From: Gemmatimonadota bacterium
GTDB lineage: Bacteria; Gemmatimonadota; Gemmatimonadetes; Gemmatimonadales; GWC2-71-9
Length of the DNA: 41,133 nt
NCBI GenBank assembly: GCA_024641735.1
Contig: JAHECN010000007.1
Coordinates: forward strand, 1 to 41,133
Direction: 5' to 3'
Part shown: in pieces, positions 18,269 through 26,580 of the stretch
Position numbering within the stretch: the stretch's first letter is position 1
Layout of the letters: each line of letters opens with the position of its first letter
The notes under the pieces: generated by a model
What the model was told of the DNA's origin: nothing
Databases searched by the model: none
The model's input: the letters and a program-made list of their open reading frames with translations, nothing else
Made by a program: the position numbers and the translations under genes

Positions 18269-18367
18269 AGGCGAGTCGTGAGTCGCGAGTCATGAGAGCG
18301 CGCTTGAGGCCGGCTCCCAACGTGGGGGCCGGCCTCAAGTCATCTCACGACTCTCGACTCGCCACTA
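18266..18367. repeat. Heptamer-built inverted-repeat element filling the pilT/dcd gap (copy 1)
   Basis: The left arm carries GTCGTGA, GTCGCGA and GTCATGA in tandem after GGCGA. The right arm, read on the minus strand, carries GGCGA then GTCGAGA and GTCGTGA. Both outer ends read TAG(A/T)GGCGAGTCG, so the pilT stop (18266-18268) and the dcd stop (18365-18367, minus) are mirror-image parts of the arms. The centre is a strong stem-loop listed separately. The element occupies the entire intergenic space. It is related to the copy at 38859-38931. Confidence 0.8.
18303..18339. terminator. Bidirectional terminator-like stem-loop between convergent pilT and dcd
   Basis: CTTGAGGCCGGCTCCCA pairs with TGGGGGCCGGCCTCAAG over 17 bp, with one G-U wobble and an ACG loop. 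No long T-run flanks it on either strand. Its position between converging genes supports shared transcription termination. Confidence 0.7.
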
Positions 18368-18925
18368 GAGCCTCGGTAGGGTCACTCCCCGTTGCGCCTG
18401 ATACTTCCCCTTCTTGTCCGCGTAGCTCGTCTGGCACACATCATCCTCATCCGCCTCGAAGAAGAGGACCTGGCAGATCCCCTCATTGGCGTAGACGCGT
18501 GCCGGGAGCGGCGTCGTATTGCTGATCTCGAGGGTGACATGGCCTTCCCACTCCGGCTCGAACGGCGTGACATTGGTGATGATGCCGCACCGGGCATAGG
18601 TCGACTTGCCGACACAGATGGTCAGGACGTTCCGCGGGATCCGGAAGTACTCCACCGACCGCGCCAGGGCGAAGGAGTTGGGCGGCACCACGCAGATGTC
18701 GCCGGAGTACTCCACAAAGCTCTTGGCGTCGAAGTGCTTTGGGTCCACGATGGCGGAGAGCGCATTCGTGAAGATCTTGAACTCGTTCGCCACGCGCATG
18801 TCGTAGCCGTAGGAGGAGACGCCGTAGGAGATCGCTCCCTCTCGGACCTGCCCGTCCACGAAGGGCTCGATCATGCCATGCTCGGTAGCCATCTGGCGGA
18901 TCCAGCGGTCGGACTTGATCGACAT
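18365..18925 (-). CDS. dcd: dCTP deaminase
   Basis: It deaminates dCTP to dUTP, feeding dTMP synthesis. This is the only minus-strand gene in the window. The product is 186 residues starting [11 protein letters not shown] at 18925; the track ORF's extra 39 residues reach into the nuoA leader and are not family sequence. Family motifs are [25 protein letters not shown] (32-44), [34 protein letters not shown] (81-114, with Ser108 and Arg112), [14 protein letters not shown] (124-136, with the likely catalytic Glu133), and [20 protein letters not shown] at the end. The type is the mono-functional trimer family; a bifunctional deaminase/dUTPase cannot be fully excluded. It diverges from nuoA. Confidence 0.96.
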   Translation of the reverse strand: MSIKSDRWIRQMATEHGMIEPFVDGQVREGAISYGVSSYGYDMRVANEFKIFTNALSAIVDPKHFDAKSFVEYSGDICVVPPNSFALARSVEYFRIPRNVLTICVGKSTYARCGIITNVTPFEPEWEGHVTLEISNTTPLPARVYANEGICQVLFFEADEDDVCQTSYADKKGKYQAQRGVTLPRL

Positions 18926-18969
18926 TCGTGCCTGCCGGGGGTGAGGAGTTGGGGAGGGGAATCGCGGGG

Positions 18970-18975
18970 AATATA
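18970..18975 (-). promoter_or_regulatory. Possible -10 element for dcd
   Basis: On the minus strand the bases read TATATT, a good -10 in an otherwise GC-rich stretch, about 45 nt before the dcd start codon. No convincing -35 was found at 16-18 nt. Confidence 0.3.
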
Positions 18976-19023
18976 TGGGAGCCGGTGCCGAGATGCACGG
19001 CATTCCGGTCGACTCGGTCCCGG

Positions 19024-19052
19024 TTGAATTCACCCCCCGCACACGATACCTT
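19024..19052 (+). promoter_or_regulatory. nuoA: Promoter-like pair for the nuo operon
   Basis: TTGAAT (19024-19029), a 17-nt spacer and TACCTT (19047-19052). The predicted transcription start near 19058-19060 is immediately before the Rex-like operator. The hexamers are weak, so the promoter needs the operator context for support. Confidence 0.4.
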
Positions 19053-19060
19053 TCCGCAGA

Positions 19061-19078
19061 TTGTGAAACATTTCACGA
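19061..19078. promoter_or_regulatory. Rex-type operator upstream of nuoA
   Basis: TTGTGAAACATTTCACGA matches the known Rex box TTGTGA-N6-TCACAA at all but one of the specified bases, and its core GTGAAA-CA-TTTCAC is a perfect inverted repeat. Rex is the NADH/NAD+-responsive repressor known to control NADH dehydrogenase genes in several phyla. The site lies just after the predicted transcription start and touches the nuoA ribosome binding site (GAGAGGGGG, 19077-19085). The factor's presence in this organism is inferred, not seen. Confidence 0.6.
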
Positions 19079-19091
19079 GAGGGGGCAAGGC

Positions 19092-19457
19092 GTGTTGCAG
19101 CCGTACATCCCGATTCTCATGCTGCTCCTGTTTGTGTTGGCCAACGCGGCTCTGATTCTCGGCGCCTCCCACCTTCTCTCCTCTTCTCGTCCCACTGCCG
19201 TCAAGCGCGCGGCCTACGAGTCCGGCATGCCGGCCCTCGGCGACGCCCGCGAGCGCTTTTCGGTCAAGTTCTATCTCATCGCGATGCTCTTCATCGTCTT
19301 CGACATCGAGACGGTGTTCATGGTGCCATGGGCCGTCGCCTTCCATCAGATGCGTGAGTTGGGTGGCGTGTTGTTCATCGAGATGTTCACCTTCGTCGTG
19401 ATCCTGGGCGTTGGGTATCTCTACCTTTGGAAGCGGGGAGCGTTGCAATGGGATTGA
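19092..19457 (+). CDS. nuoA: NADH-quinone oxidoreductase subunit A
   Basis: NuoA is a small membrane subunit of complex I near the quinone-cavity junction. The product is 121 residues from GTG 19092, placed 6 nt after the strong GAGAGGGGG site; TTG 19095 is an alternative, and the track start 18975 lies upstream of the promoter. Three helices are visible at about 5-30, 60-84 and 92-114. Conserved parts are [40 protein letters not shown] (41-80), including the Asp/Glu pair of the DIE motif. It overlaps nuoB by 10 nt. Confidence 0.95.
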   Translation: MLQPYIPILMLLLFVLANAALILGASHLLSSSRPTAVKRAAYESGMPALGDARERFSVKFYLIAMLFIVFDIETVFMVPWAVAFHQMRELGGVLFIEMFTFVVILGVGYLYLWKRGALQWD

Positions 19458-20071
19458 TCGTGCCGCCGCCGGCACCAGACAGCGAGGAGATGCTGGAGCT
19501 GACGTCCCCCAACTGGGTGACCACTCGGCTCGACTTCCTCGCTAATTGGGCGCGATCCAATTCGCTCTGGCCGATGCCGTTCGGAACCGCCTGCTGTGCG
19601 ATCGAGTATATGGCCACTGCGGCATCCCGCTTCGACCTGGCGCGCTTCGGCATGGAGCGTCAGAGCTTCTCGCCGCGTCAGGCGGACGTCCTGATCTGCG
19701 CGGGGCGCCTGCCATTCAAACTCGCCCCAGTAATTCGTCGGATTTGGGATCAGATGCCACAGCCGAAGTGGGCGATCTCGATGGGGGCCTGCGCCTCGAC
19801 CGGCGGCATCTTCGATACCTACGCCATGGTGCAGGGGATCGACACGATCATTCCGGTGGACGTGTATGTCCCCGGCTGTCCGCCACGCCCCGAAGGTCTC
19901 CTCTACGGCATCCTGATGCTGCAGAAGAAGATCATGGCCGAGTCGATGACGGATCCGAGTCTTCGCGTCGAACACCTAGTGCAGGCGGATGGACTCTTCC
20001 GTCGCCCCGAGCAGATCGATGAGGTCTCGGAGCCCTTCGGTAACTCGGTGCACCAGATGAGGACCGGATGA
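19448..20071 (+). CDS. nuoB: NADH-quinone oxidoreductase subunit B (cluster N2)
   Basis: NuoB binds [4Fe-4S] cluster N2, the last electron carrier before quinone. The protein is 207 residues. The N2 ligands are Cys49 and the adjacent Cys50 ([10 protein letters not shown]), Cys115 (GACASTGG) and Cys144 ([10 protein letters not shown]). ATG 19448 overlaps the nuoA end; the track start at 19427 adds a few codons without support. The C-terminal 45 residues extend beyond the conserved core. The stop overlaps nuoC (ATGA). Confidence 0.98.
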   Translation: MGLIVPPPAPDSEEMLELTSPNWVTTRLDFLANWARSNSLWPMPFGTACCAIEYMATAASRFDLARFGMERQSFSPRQADVLICAGRLPFKLAPVIRRIWDQMPQPKWAISMGACASTGGIFDTYAMVQGIDTIIPVDVYVPGCPPRPEGLLYGILMLQKKIMAESMTDPSLRVEHLVQADGLFRRPEQIDEVSEPFGNSVHQMRTG

Positions 20072-20706
20072 CCGCAGTCGCGACTCCGCTGGAAGGTGCC
20101 GCTGCCACCGTGGACGCGATGCGTGCGGCGTTCGGTGACAGCATTGGTCGCACCAGCCAATTTGCCGGTCAGCAGGTGGTCTCTCTCGCGGCGGAGCGTG
20201 CGCACGAGATTCTGGCTTGGCTGCAGTCTGATCCGGAGCAACGCTTCGACTACCTGACGGACATCACGGCGGTGGAATACCGGGATGCCGAGCGCCCACT
20301 GGAAGTGGTGTACCAACTCCGCTCCCTCGCGCGGCGCGTCGATCTGCGTCTCAAGATCGCGTTGGACCCGGATGGTCCCTTGGCCGTGGCCACAGTGACC
20401 GACATCTGGAAAGGCGCCGAATGGCTGGAACGGGAGGTCTGGGACATGTTCGGGGTGACGTTCCGAGGCCATGGGGACCTGCGACGGATTCTGATGTGGG
20501 AGGGGTATTCGGAAGGACACCCCCTCCGGAAGTCGTTTCCGCTCCGCGGACACCGGTCGCGCGCCGAGCAGACTCGCCAGGCGCTCGCGGCGAATCCTGA
20601 GGCGCACTATTCCCTCGAGGAGCTGTCGATCGCCGACGCCTATCAGGAGTTGCCCGCGGACATGCGCGCGCGCCTTGCCGCGCGGGAGCGGGGGGAGACC
20701 CCGTGA
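20068..20706 (+). CDS. nuoC: NADH-quinone oxidoreductase subunit C (30 kDa)
   Basis: This peripheral-arm subunit supports NuoD. The product is 212 residues. The 30-kDa signature is visible in [13 protein letters not shown] (59-71) and [43 protein letters not shown] (118-160). NuoC and NuoD are separate here, unlike the fused NuoCD of enterobacteria. The C-terminal part after the signature is an extension of about 50 residues, Ala/Glu-rich. Both ends overlap neighbouring genes by 4 nt. Confidence 0.96.
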   Translation: MTAVATPLEGAAATVDAMRAAFGDSIGRTSQFAGQQVVSLAAERAHEILAWLQSDPEQRFDYLTDITAVEYRDAERPLEVVYQLRSLARRVDLRLKIALDPDGPLAVATVTDIWKGAEWLEREVWDMFGVTFRGHGDLRRILMWEGYSEGHPLRKSFPLRGHRSRAEQTRQALAANPEAHYSLEELSIADAYQELPADMRARLAARERGETP

Positions 20707-21989
20707 GCCGCCGCACACTGGAACTCTCGGTCAGCACGCCGACGATGGGCGCAGATGGCCAGGTCCGCAACGTTCCGCTGGGCGTTGCGCGCCGCCCGAG
20801 CGAGTCGGTGAGTGACGACTTCGGCGCCGAGCACATGCTGGTCAACATCGGCCCGCAGCACCCTGCCACGCACGGCGTGCTGCGGCTGGTGGTCGAGTTG
20901 GAGGGCGAGACGGTCAAGCGGATCATCCCGCACGTCGGCTACCTGCATTCCGGCTTCGAGAAGCTCGGCGAATACCGCCACTACAATCAGATCATCCCCC
21001 TCACGGATCGGACTGACTACCTCGCGCCGATGGCGAACAATGTCGCCATGGCGATGGCCGTCGAGGCCTTGATGGGGATCGAAATCACCGAGCGCTGTCG
21101 CCTGCTGCGCGTGATCGCCTGCGAGATGAGTCGCATCATCTCGCACCTCGTCTGGCTCGGCACGACCGGCATCGACCTCGGCGCCTTTACGCCGTTCCTC
21201 TGGATGTTCCAGCAGCGCGAGCGGATCTACAATCTGCAGGAATCCTGGACCGGCGCCCGGCTGACGACCTCTGTGGCGCGGGTCGGCGGGATGATGGCCG
21301 ACGTGCCGGAGGGGTGGGAGGCCGGCCTGCGCGACTTCGTGCAGACCTTCCCGACCACGCTCCGCGAAGTGGACACGATGTTCACGCGGAACGCGATCTG
21401 GATCGGGCGGACGCAGGGTGTCGGTGTCATCGGGGCGGAAGAGGCAATCAATTACTCCCTCTCTGGTCCGATGCTCCGGGCGAGCGGTGTCGCCTACGAC
21501 GTTCGGAAGGATCGTCCCTATCTCGGGTACGACGAGTTCGACTTTGATGTTCCGGTCGGCGCGCATGGCGACATCTACGATCGCTATCGGGTGCGGCTCG
21601 AGGAGATGACGCAGTCGAACCGCATTCTGGAACAGGCCCTCGACCGGCTCAAGCCGGGGCCAGTCAATGTCGCCGACCCTCGTGTCATCCTGCCGCCCAA
21701 GTCGCGTGCGATGGGCGACATGGAGGCGATGATCTTCCACTTCAAGCAAGTAATGGAAGGGGTCAAGCCGCCCGCCGGTGAAGTCTATTTCGGCGCGGAG
21801 AATCCCAAGGGCGAGTTGGGCTACTACCTGGTGTCGGACGGTACCGCCAAGCCCGTGCGGTGGCGGATCCGCCCTCCTTCCTTCATCAACCTGGCCGCGC
21901 TTCCGCGACTCTGCGAAGGCGCCCTGTTGTCGGACGTGATTGCCATCAACGCGAGCGTGGATATCGTGATGGGAGAGATCGATCGGTGA
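20703..21989 (+). CDS. nuoD: NADH-quinone oxidoreductase subunit D (49 kDa)
   Basis: NuoD forms most of the quinone pocket next to NuoB. The protein is 428 residues from GTG 20703, which overlaps the nuoC stop. About 40 leading residues precede the conserved core. Quinone-site residues lie in NIGPQHPATHGVLR (48-61) and in DRTDYLAPM (102-110), whose Tyr106 fits the quinone-binding tyrosine. The family end SDVIAINASVDIVMGEIDR is intact. It resembles NiFe-hydrogenase large subunits in ancestry but lacks the metal-binding cysteine pairs, as expected for complex I. Confidence 0.97.
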   Translation: MSRRTLELSVSTPTMGADGQVRNVPLGVARRPSESVSDDFGAEHMLVNIGPQHPATHGVLRLVVELEGETVKRIIPHVGYLHSGFEKLGEYRHYNQIIPLTDRTDYLAPMANNVAMAMAVEALMGIEITERCRLLRVIACEMSRIISHLVWLGTTGIDLGAFTPFLWMFQQRERIYNLQESWTGARLTTSVARVGGMMADVPEGWEAGLRDFVQTFPTTLREVDTMFTRNAIWIGRTQGVGVIGAEEAINYSLSGPMLRASGVAYDVRKDRPYLGYDEFDFDVPVGAHGDIYDRYRVRLEEMTQSNRILEQALDRLKPGPVNVADPRVILPPKSRAMGDMEAMIFHFKQVMEGVKPPAGEVYFGAENPKGELGYYLVSDGTAKPVRWRIRPPSFINLAALPRLCEGALLSDVIAINASVDIVMGEIDR

Positions 21990-22486
21990 GCACTCATTCG
22001 ACTGAGCCCTATCGTCCCGTCTTCACAGGCGAGACCCGCGATCGCCTTGAGGCGCTCGGCACCAAGTACCCGACGCGCCAGGCCTTGCTCCTGCCGGCCC
22101 TCTGGGCGATTCAGGAAGAACGCGGGTGGGTGTCCCCGGAGGCGATCACGGAGGTGGCGGAGTTCCTCCAGGTCACGCCCGCCTATGTCCGTGGCGTGGT
22201 CACCTTCTACACGATGTATCACACCCATCCCGTCGGACGCCACTTCATTCAGGTCTGTACCACCTCTCCGTGCAACATTTGCGGTGCGGAAGGGGTCGTC
22301 GAGGCGTTTCTCGAGCATACAGGATGCCTCGACCTCGGGGCGACGTCGCCCGATGGCCGCTTCACCGTGATCGAAGTTGAGTGTCTCGGGGCCTGCGCCT
22401 TCGTGACGCCGGTGCTGATCAACGATGACTTCATCGAGTCGGTGACCGCCGAAAGCGTCCCTGCGCTCCTTGCCAGGTACCCCTGA
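21986..22486 (+). CDS. nuoE: NADH-quinone oxidoreductase subunit E (24 kDa)
   Basis: NuoE is part of the NADH-oxidising module and holds [2Fe-2S] cluster N1a. The product is 166 residues from GTG 21986, coupled to nuoD; the longer track ORF starts inside nuoD. Ligands are Cys91 and Cys96 (CTTSPC) and Cys133 and Cys137 (CLGAC). The thioredoxin-like fold is preceded by a helical region with the family segment YPTRQALLLPALWAIQEERGWVSPEAI (28-54). The stop and the nuoF start share one base (TGATG). Confidence 0.97.
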   Translation: MSTHSTEPYRPVFTGETRDRLEALGTKYPTRQALLLPALWAIQEERGWVSPEAITEVAEFLQVTPAYVRGVVTFYTMYHTHPVGRHFIQVCTTSPCNICGAEGVVEAFLEHTGCLDLGATSPDGRFTVIEVECLGACAFVTPVLINDDFIESVTAESVPALLARYP

Positions 22487-23793
22487 TGGGATATCCGCAT
22501 CCGATTCATCCGAAGGAAACGCCGCTGCTGTCCGAGTATTTCGGCGACGTGGCGGCGCGTAGCTACGACGGCTGGGTGGCACGGGGAGGGTATGTCGCCC
22601 TCAAGCAGGCCCTCGCGATGACGCCCGAGGCGATCGTGGACGTCGTGAAGGCGTCGGGATTGCGGGGACGCGGTGGTGCCGGATTTCCCACCGGATTGAA
22701 GTGGTCTTTCATGCCGAAGGACGATGGCAAGCCACACTACCTCTGCTGCAACGCGGACGAATCCGAGCCCGGCACCTTCAAGGATCGCGAAATCCTCCGG
22801 TGGACCCCGCACGCCTTGATCGAAGGGTGCGCCATTGCGGCGCTCGCCATCCGGGCTGAGACCACCTACGTCTTCATCCGCGGCGAGTACACCGAGCCCT
22901 GCACGATCTTCGAAGCAGCAGTCCGGGAAGCCTATGCCGCCGGCGTGATTGGCGAGAACGCGATGGGCTCCGGCAAGCGCATTGATGTGGTCGTGCATCG
23001 CGGCGCCGGCGCCTATATCTGTGGCGAAGAAACGGCGTTGATGAATGCCATCGAAGGGAAGCGCGGCAACCCGCGCATCAAGCCGCCGTTCCCGGCGGTC
23101 TCGGGGCTCTTTGGACAGCCGACTACAATCAACAATGTCGAGACCCTCGCGGCGGTCCCGCCGATCATTGTGAAGGGCGGCGCGTGGTATGCCGGCTTGT
23201 CGTTGTCGAGTCCCAAGAGCACGGGCACCAAGTTGATCTCGGTTTGCGGCCACGTGCAGCGTCCGGGGACATACGAGATCACGATGGGCCTGCCGATGCA
23301 GGAGTTGATCTTTGATCTGTGCGGAGGAATGCGGCCGGGACGGACCCTGAAGGCGGTCATTCCTGGCGGGTCCTCGGTTCCGATCATGACACCCGAAGAA
23401 GTCGCCGCCTGCGCCACCGACTACGAAGGCATCGCGGCGCAAGGTTCACTGCTGGGCTCGGGCGGCATGATCGTGATGGACGACACGACGGACATGGTCT
23501 ACCAGATCATGCGCCTGGCGCGATTCTATGCGCATGAGAGCTGTGCGCAGTGCACCAATTGCCGTGAAGGGACGGCATGGACCACCCGCATTCTCGAACG
23601 CATCCTGCGCGGTCAAGGAAAGATGGCCGACCTGGACCTCCTGCTCAGTCTGGCGGACAACATGACCGGCAAGACGATCTGTGTCCTCAGCGATTCCTGC
23701 GCAACGCCCGTCGTCTCGGGAATTGCCAAGTTCCGCGGTGAGTTCGAAGCGTACATCACGGGCGCTCGCGCGCCGGCCATGGCGGAGGTCTGA
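22486..23793 (+). CDS. nuoF: NADH-quinone oxidoreductase subunit F (51 kDa)
   Basis: NuoF binds NADH and FMN and carries cluster N3. The protein is 435 residues. FMN/NADH motifs are GLRGRGGAGFPTGLKWSF (58-75) and NADESEPGTFKDREI (89-103); a second FMN contact region is GAGAYICGEETALMNAIEGKRG (173-194). N3 ligands are Cys353, Cys356 and Cys359 (ESCAQCTNCREG) and Cys399. No frameshift or missing ligand was seen. Confidence 0.98.
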   Translation: MGYPHPIHPKETPLLSEYFGDVAARSYDGWVARGGYVALKQALAMTPEAIVDVVKASGLRGRGGAGFPTGLKWSFMPKDDGKPHYLCCNADESEPGTFKDREILRWTPHALIEGCAIAALAIRAETTYVFIRGEYTEPCTIFEAAVREAYAAGVIGENAMGSGKRIDVVVHRGAGAYICGEETALMNAIEGKRGNPRIKPPFPAVSGLFGQPTTINNVETLAAVPPIIVKGGAWYAGLSLSSPKSTGTKLISVCGHVQRPGTYEITMGLPMQELIFDLCGGMRPGRTLKAVIPGGSSVPIMTPEEVAACATDYEGIAAQGSLLGSGGMIVMDDTTDMVYQIMRLARFYAHESCAQCTNCREGTAWTTRILERILRGQGKMADLDLLLSLADNMTGKTICVLSDSCATPVVSGIAKFRGEFEAYITGARAPAMAEV

Positions 23794-23797
23794 TCCG

Positions 23798-25354
23798 ATG
23801 ACCACCGAATCGGTATCGGTCACGATCGACGGCCTCTCGGTTTCCGTACCCAAGGGCACCTCGATCATCGAAGCGGCGAAGCATGCTGGTGTGCTGGTGC
23901 CGCACTATTGCTACCACCCCTCGCTTCCGTCACCAGCCGTCTGCCGGATGTGTCTGGTCGAGATCGAGAAGTTTCCCAAGCTTGTGCCGGCCTGCGTCAC
24001 ACCGATCGTGGAAGGGCAGGTCATCCACGTCCATTCGCCTGCGGCGATCAAGGCGCGCGAAGGGGTGCTGGAGTTTCTGCTCATCAACCATCCCCTCGAC
24101 TGCCCGGTGTGCGATCAAGCCGGGGAGTGCGAGCTGCAGGACTTCGTCTTCCAGGAAGGACAGGCCGCGTCCCGCTATGGGGATTATCCCAAGCGGTACA
24201 ACCCGGTGGAGGACTTTGGGCCAGACATCCTCTACGTGGCGAACCGCTGCATTCTCTGCACCCGCTGCGTCCGCTTCATGGATCATGTCGCGGAGGAGCC
24301 GGTGTTGAATGTGTCCGAACGTGGGGACCGTGCGTACATCGGGATCGACCCGAGTGCGACGCTCGACCACGAATGGGCGGGCAACGTCGTCGACCTCTGT
24401 CCTGTGGGCTCTCTGGTGTCCAAGGACTTTCTGCACAAGGCGCGCGCCTGGGACCTCGACAAGCACGCGTCGATCTGCCCCGGCTGTACGCAGGGGTGCA
24501 ACATCACGGTGGACACGCGCGACGACGTGGTCGTGCGGCTCCGCCCACGCGCCAATCTTGAAGTGAACCGCCATTTCATCTGTGATACCGGCCGCCGTGA
24601 CTATCGCTGGATGAATCGCGGCGATCGGGTGGATGCGCCCGTGGTCGCGGATGCGGCTGGTCGACGGACCGTGGCATGGCCCGCGGCCCTCACGCATGTT
24701 GCAGAAACGGTGGCGAACGCCAGTGGATCCGTCGTGGTGCTCTCGGGTGGTCGGGCCTCGGTGGAATCGATCGGCTGGGTGCTCCGTCTGGTGGATGGGG
24801 CCAATGCCACGGCCGCGATGCACGTGCCACTGGGCGAGGAGCGGGCGATCGGAGCCGTGCCGAACCTTGCGCTTCGCCGTGAGCGGGCCGCCAACCTTGC
24901 AGGCGCCGAGATGCTCGGCATGACGGCGGATTGGGCCACCGCGGTGCATGCGGCCTCCAGTGCCGCCGTGGTCATCGTACTCGACGCCGAGCTGACCGAC
25001 GACGAGGCCGCCGCGGTGGCGCGCGCCAAGTCCGTGCTCCACTTCGCGACCGTCGCCGATCCCCGCCTCGGTGCCTCTGCCATCTTGCCAATCACCACCA
25101 TGGTGGAAGAGCAGGGCGTCTATGTAAATCGTGACGGCCGGGCGCAGCGCTTTCTTCCGGCGAAGCCTGCGCCGGGCATGGCCTGGCCGGCGTGGCGGAT
25201 CGCAGCGGAGGCATGGGCCCTCGGAGCGGAGGGACGTGAAGCGCCGGGGACCGCTTCGGCAGCATTCACGGCACTGGAACCCTTCGCGGGACTCACCCAT
25301 CGCGATCTCGGCTTCACGGGTCGCGTGGTGGCTGGTGCGGGAGTGTCCGCATGA
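23798..25354 (+). CDS. nuoG: NADH-quinone oxidoreductase subunit G (75 kDa), short form
   Basis: NuoG chains several Fe-S clusters in the peripheral arm. ATG 23798, 4 nt after nuoF, was chosen; the track ORF starts inside nuoF. The protein is only 518 residues, against about 700-900 for well-known NuoG. Ligands are complete for N1b (Cys38, 49, 52, 66), N3-type (His98, Cys102, 105, 111), N4/N5-type (Cys151, 154, 157, 201) and for the off-path N7 cluster (Cys227, 230, 234, 262; ICPGCTQGC). The molybdopterin-oxidoreductase-like C-terminal domain is strongly reduced (about 270-518), with EEQGVYVNRDGRAQRF still visible. It overlaps nuoH by 4 nt. Confidence 0.96.
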   Translation: MTTESVSVTIDGLSVSVPKGTSIIEAAKHAGVLVPHYCYHPSLPSPAVCRMCLVEIEKFPKLVPACVTPIVEGQVIHVHSPAAIKAREGVLEFLLINHPLDCPVCDQAGECELQDFVFQEGQAASRYGDYPKRYNPVEDFGPDILYVANRCILCTRCVRFMDHVAEEPVLNVSERGDRAYIGIDPSATLDHEWAGNVVDLCPVGSLVSKDFLHKARAWDLDKHASICPGCTQGCNITVDTRDDVVVRLRPRANLEVNRHFICDTGRRDYRWMNRGDRVDAPVVADAAGRRTVAWPAALTHVAETVANASGSVVVLSGGRASVESIGWVLRLVDGANATAAMHVPLGEERAIGAVPNLALRRERAANLAGAEMLGMTADWATAVHAASSAAVVIVLDAELTDDEAAAVARAKSVLHFATVADPRLGASAILPITTMVEEQGVYVNRDGRAQRFLPAKPAPGMAWPAWRIAAEAWALGAEGREAPGTASAAFTALEPFAGLTHRDLGFTGRVVAGAGVSA

Positions 25355-26580
25355 GCCCGGAAATGAAGGGCTTCATCCTGGTCTCCGTGATCAAGTTGCT
25401 GGTGATCTTCACTGCGCTCCTCGTGGGCGTCGCGTTGTTGACCCTGATGGAACGAAAGGTCGCCGGGTGGATGCAGAACCGTCCTGGCCCGAACCGGGTG
25501 GGACCGTTCGGGATCCTGCAGCCCGCGGCCGATGGCATCAAGAACTTCATCAAGGAAGAGACCAGCCCGGCCGGCGCGAGTACCGCGCTCTTCATGCTGG
25601 CGCCAGCCTTCTCCTTCGTGCCGGCCATGATGTTGCTCGCGGTGATTCCGCTGGCCGCGCCCTTGCCCCTCACCTTCGATTTCACGCTTCCCCTGATCGG
25701 TCGCGTGGTCCATGACGGGCTGCTGCCCATCTCGATTGCGGACTTGCCGATCGGGTTCCTGTTCGTGCTGGCGATTGGTTCTATCGGAGTCTACGGGATC
25801 GCGCTGGCGGGCTGGTCATCGAACAGCAAGTACTCGCTGTTGGGCGGGCTGCGTGGCGCGGCACAGATGATCTCCTACGAAGTCGCGATGGGCCTCTCTC
25901 TGATTCCTGTCCTGCTGCTCACCGGCAATGTGTCGTTCAGCGAAATCATCACCAAACAGCAGGCTGGGCTCTGGTTTGTCGGGCCCCTCTTCATCTCGTT
26001 CTTCATCTTTCTTGTGGCTGGCTTTGCCGAGACGAATCGACTCCCCTTCGACCTGCCAGAGGCAGAATCGGAGTTGGTGGCCGGGTATCACTCTGAATAC
26101 AGCTCGATGAAGTTCTCGATGTTCATGATCGCCGAGTTCGCACATATCGTCACGATCTCGGCGATGGTCGCGACGCTCTTCTTCGGGGGTTGGGACATCC
26201 CGTTCACGACGTGGGACGAGCAGGGTGGGTTGGCCCAGACGATCGCCACGCACGTGGCGTTCTTCCTCAAGATGTTCTTCTGGATCTTCTTCGTCATGTG
26301 GATCCGGTGGACGCTCCCGCGATTCCGCTACGATCAGCTCATGTCGCTCGGCTGGAAAGTGCTCCTCCCGCTGGCTCTGGCGTACATCATGGTGACTGCG
26401 GGGGCCCTCTGGGGCATTGAACGCGGGTTCGGATGGACGACACCTCGGGAGCAAGGGTTCGCGTTGCTGGGCCTCAATGTCGTGCTCGGATATCTGGTCT
26501 TCTTCATTCTGGATCGTGGACGGGTGGTGCGCGGCGTCGGTTCGGCCGGGCGCCCGGTCTCCGTCGCAGGGGAGGGTTGA
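25351..26580 (+). CDS. nuoH: NADH-quinone oxidoreductase subunit H
   Basis: NuoH is the membrane subunit that completes the quinone channel and links redox chemistry to proton transfer. The product is 409 residues with about eight or nine membrane helices. Conserved parts are LMERKVAGWMQNRPGPNRVGPFGILQPAADGIKNFIKEE, the Glu-rich loop FAETNRLPFDLPEAESELVAGYHSEYSSMKF, and WIRWTLPRFRYDQLMSLGWK. The C-terminal 20 residues (GVGSAGRPVSVAGEG) are a non-conserved tail. The stop overlaps nuoI by one base. Confidence 0.97.
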   Translation: MSPEMKGFILVSVIKLLVIFTALLVGVALLTLMERKVAGWMQNRPGPNRVGPFGILQPAADGIKNFIKEETSPAGASTALFMLAPAFSFVPAMMLLAVIPLAAPLPLTFDFTLPLIGRVVHDGLLPISIADLPIGFLFVLAIGSIGVYGIALAGWSSNSKYSLLGGLRGAAQMISYEVAMGLSLIPVLLLTGNVSFSEIITKQQAGLWFVGPLFISFFIFLVAGFAETNRLPFDLPEAESELVAGYHSEYSSMKFSMFMIAEFAHIVTISAMVATLFFGGWDIPFTTWDEQGGLAQTIATHVAFFLKMFFWIFFVMWIRWTLPRFRYDQLMSLGWKVLLPLALAYIMVTAGALWGIERGFGWTTPREQGFALLGLNVVLGYLVFFILDRGRVVRGVGSAGRPVSVAGEG

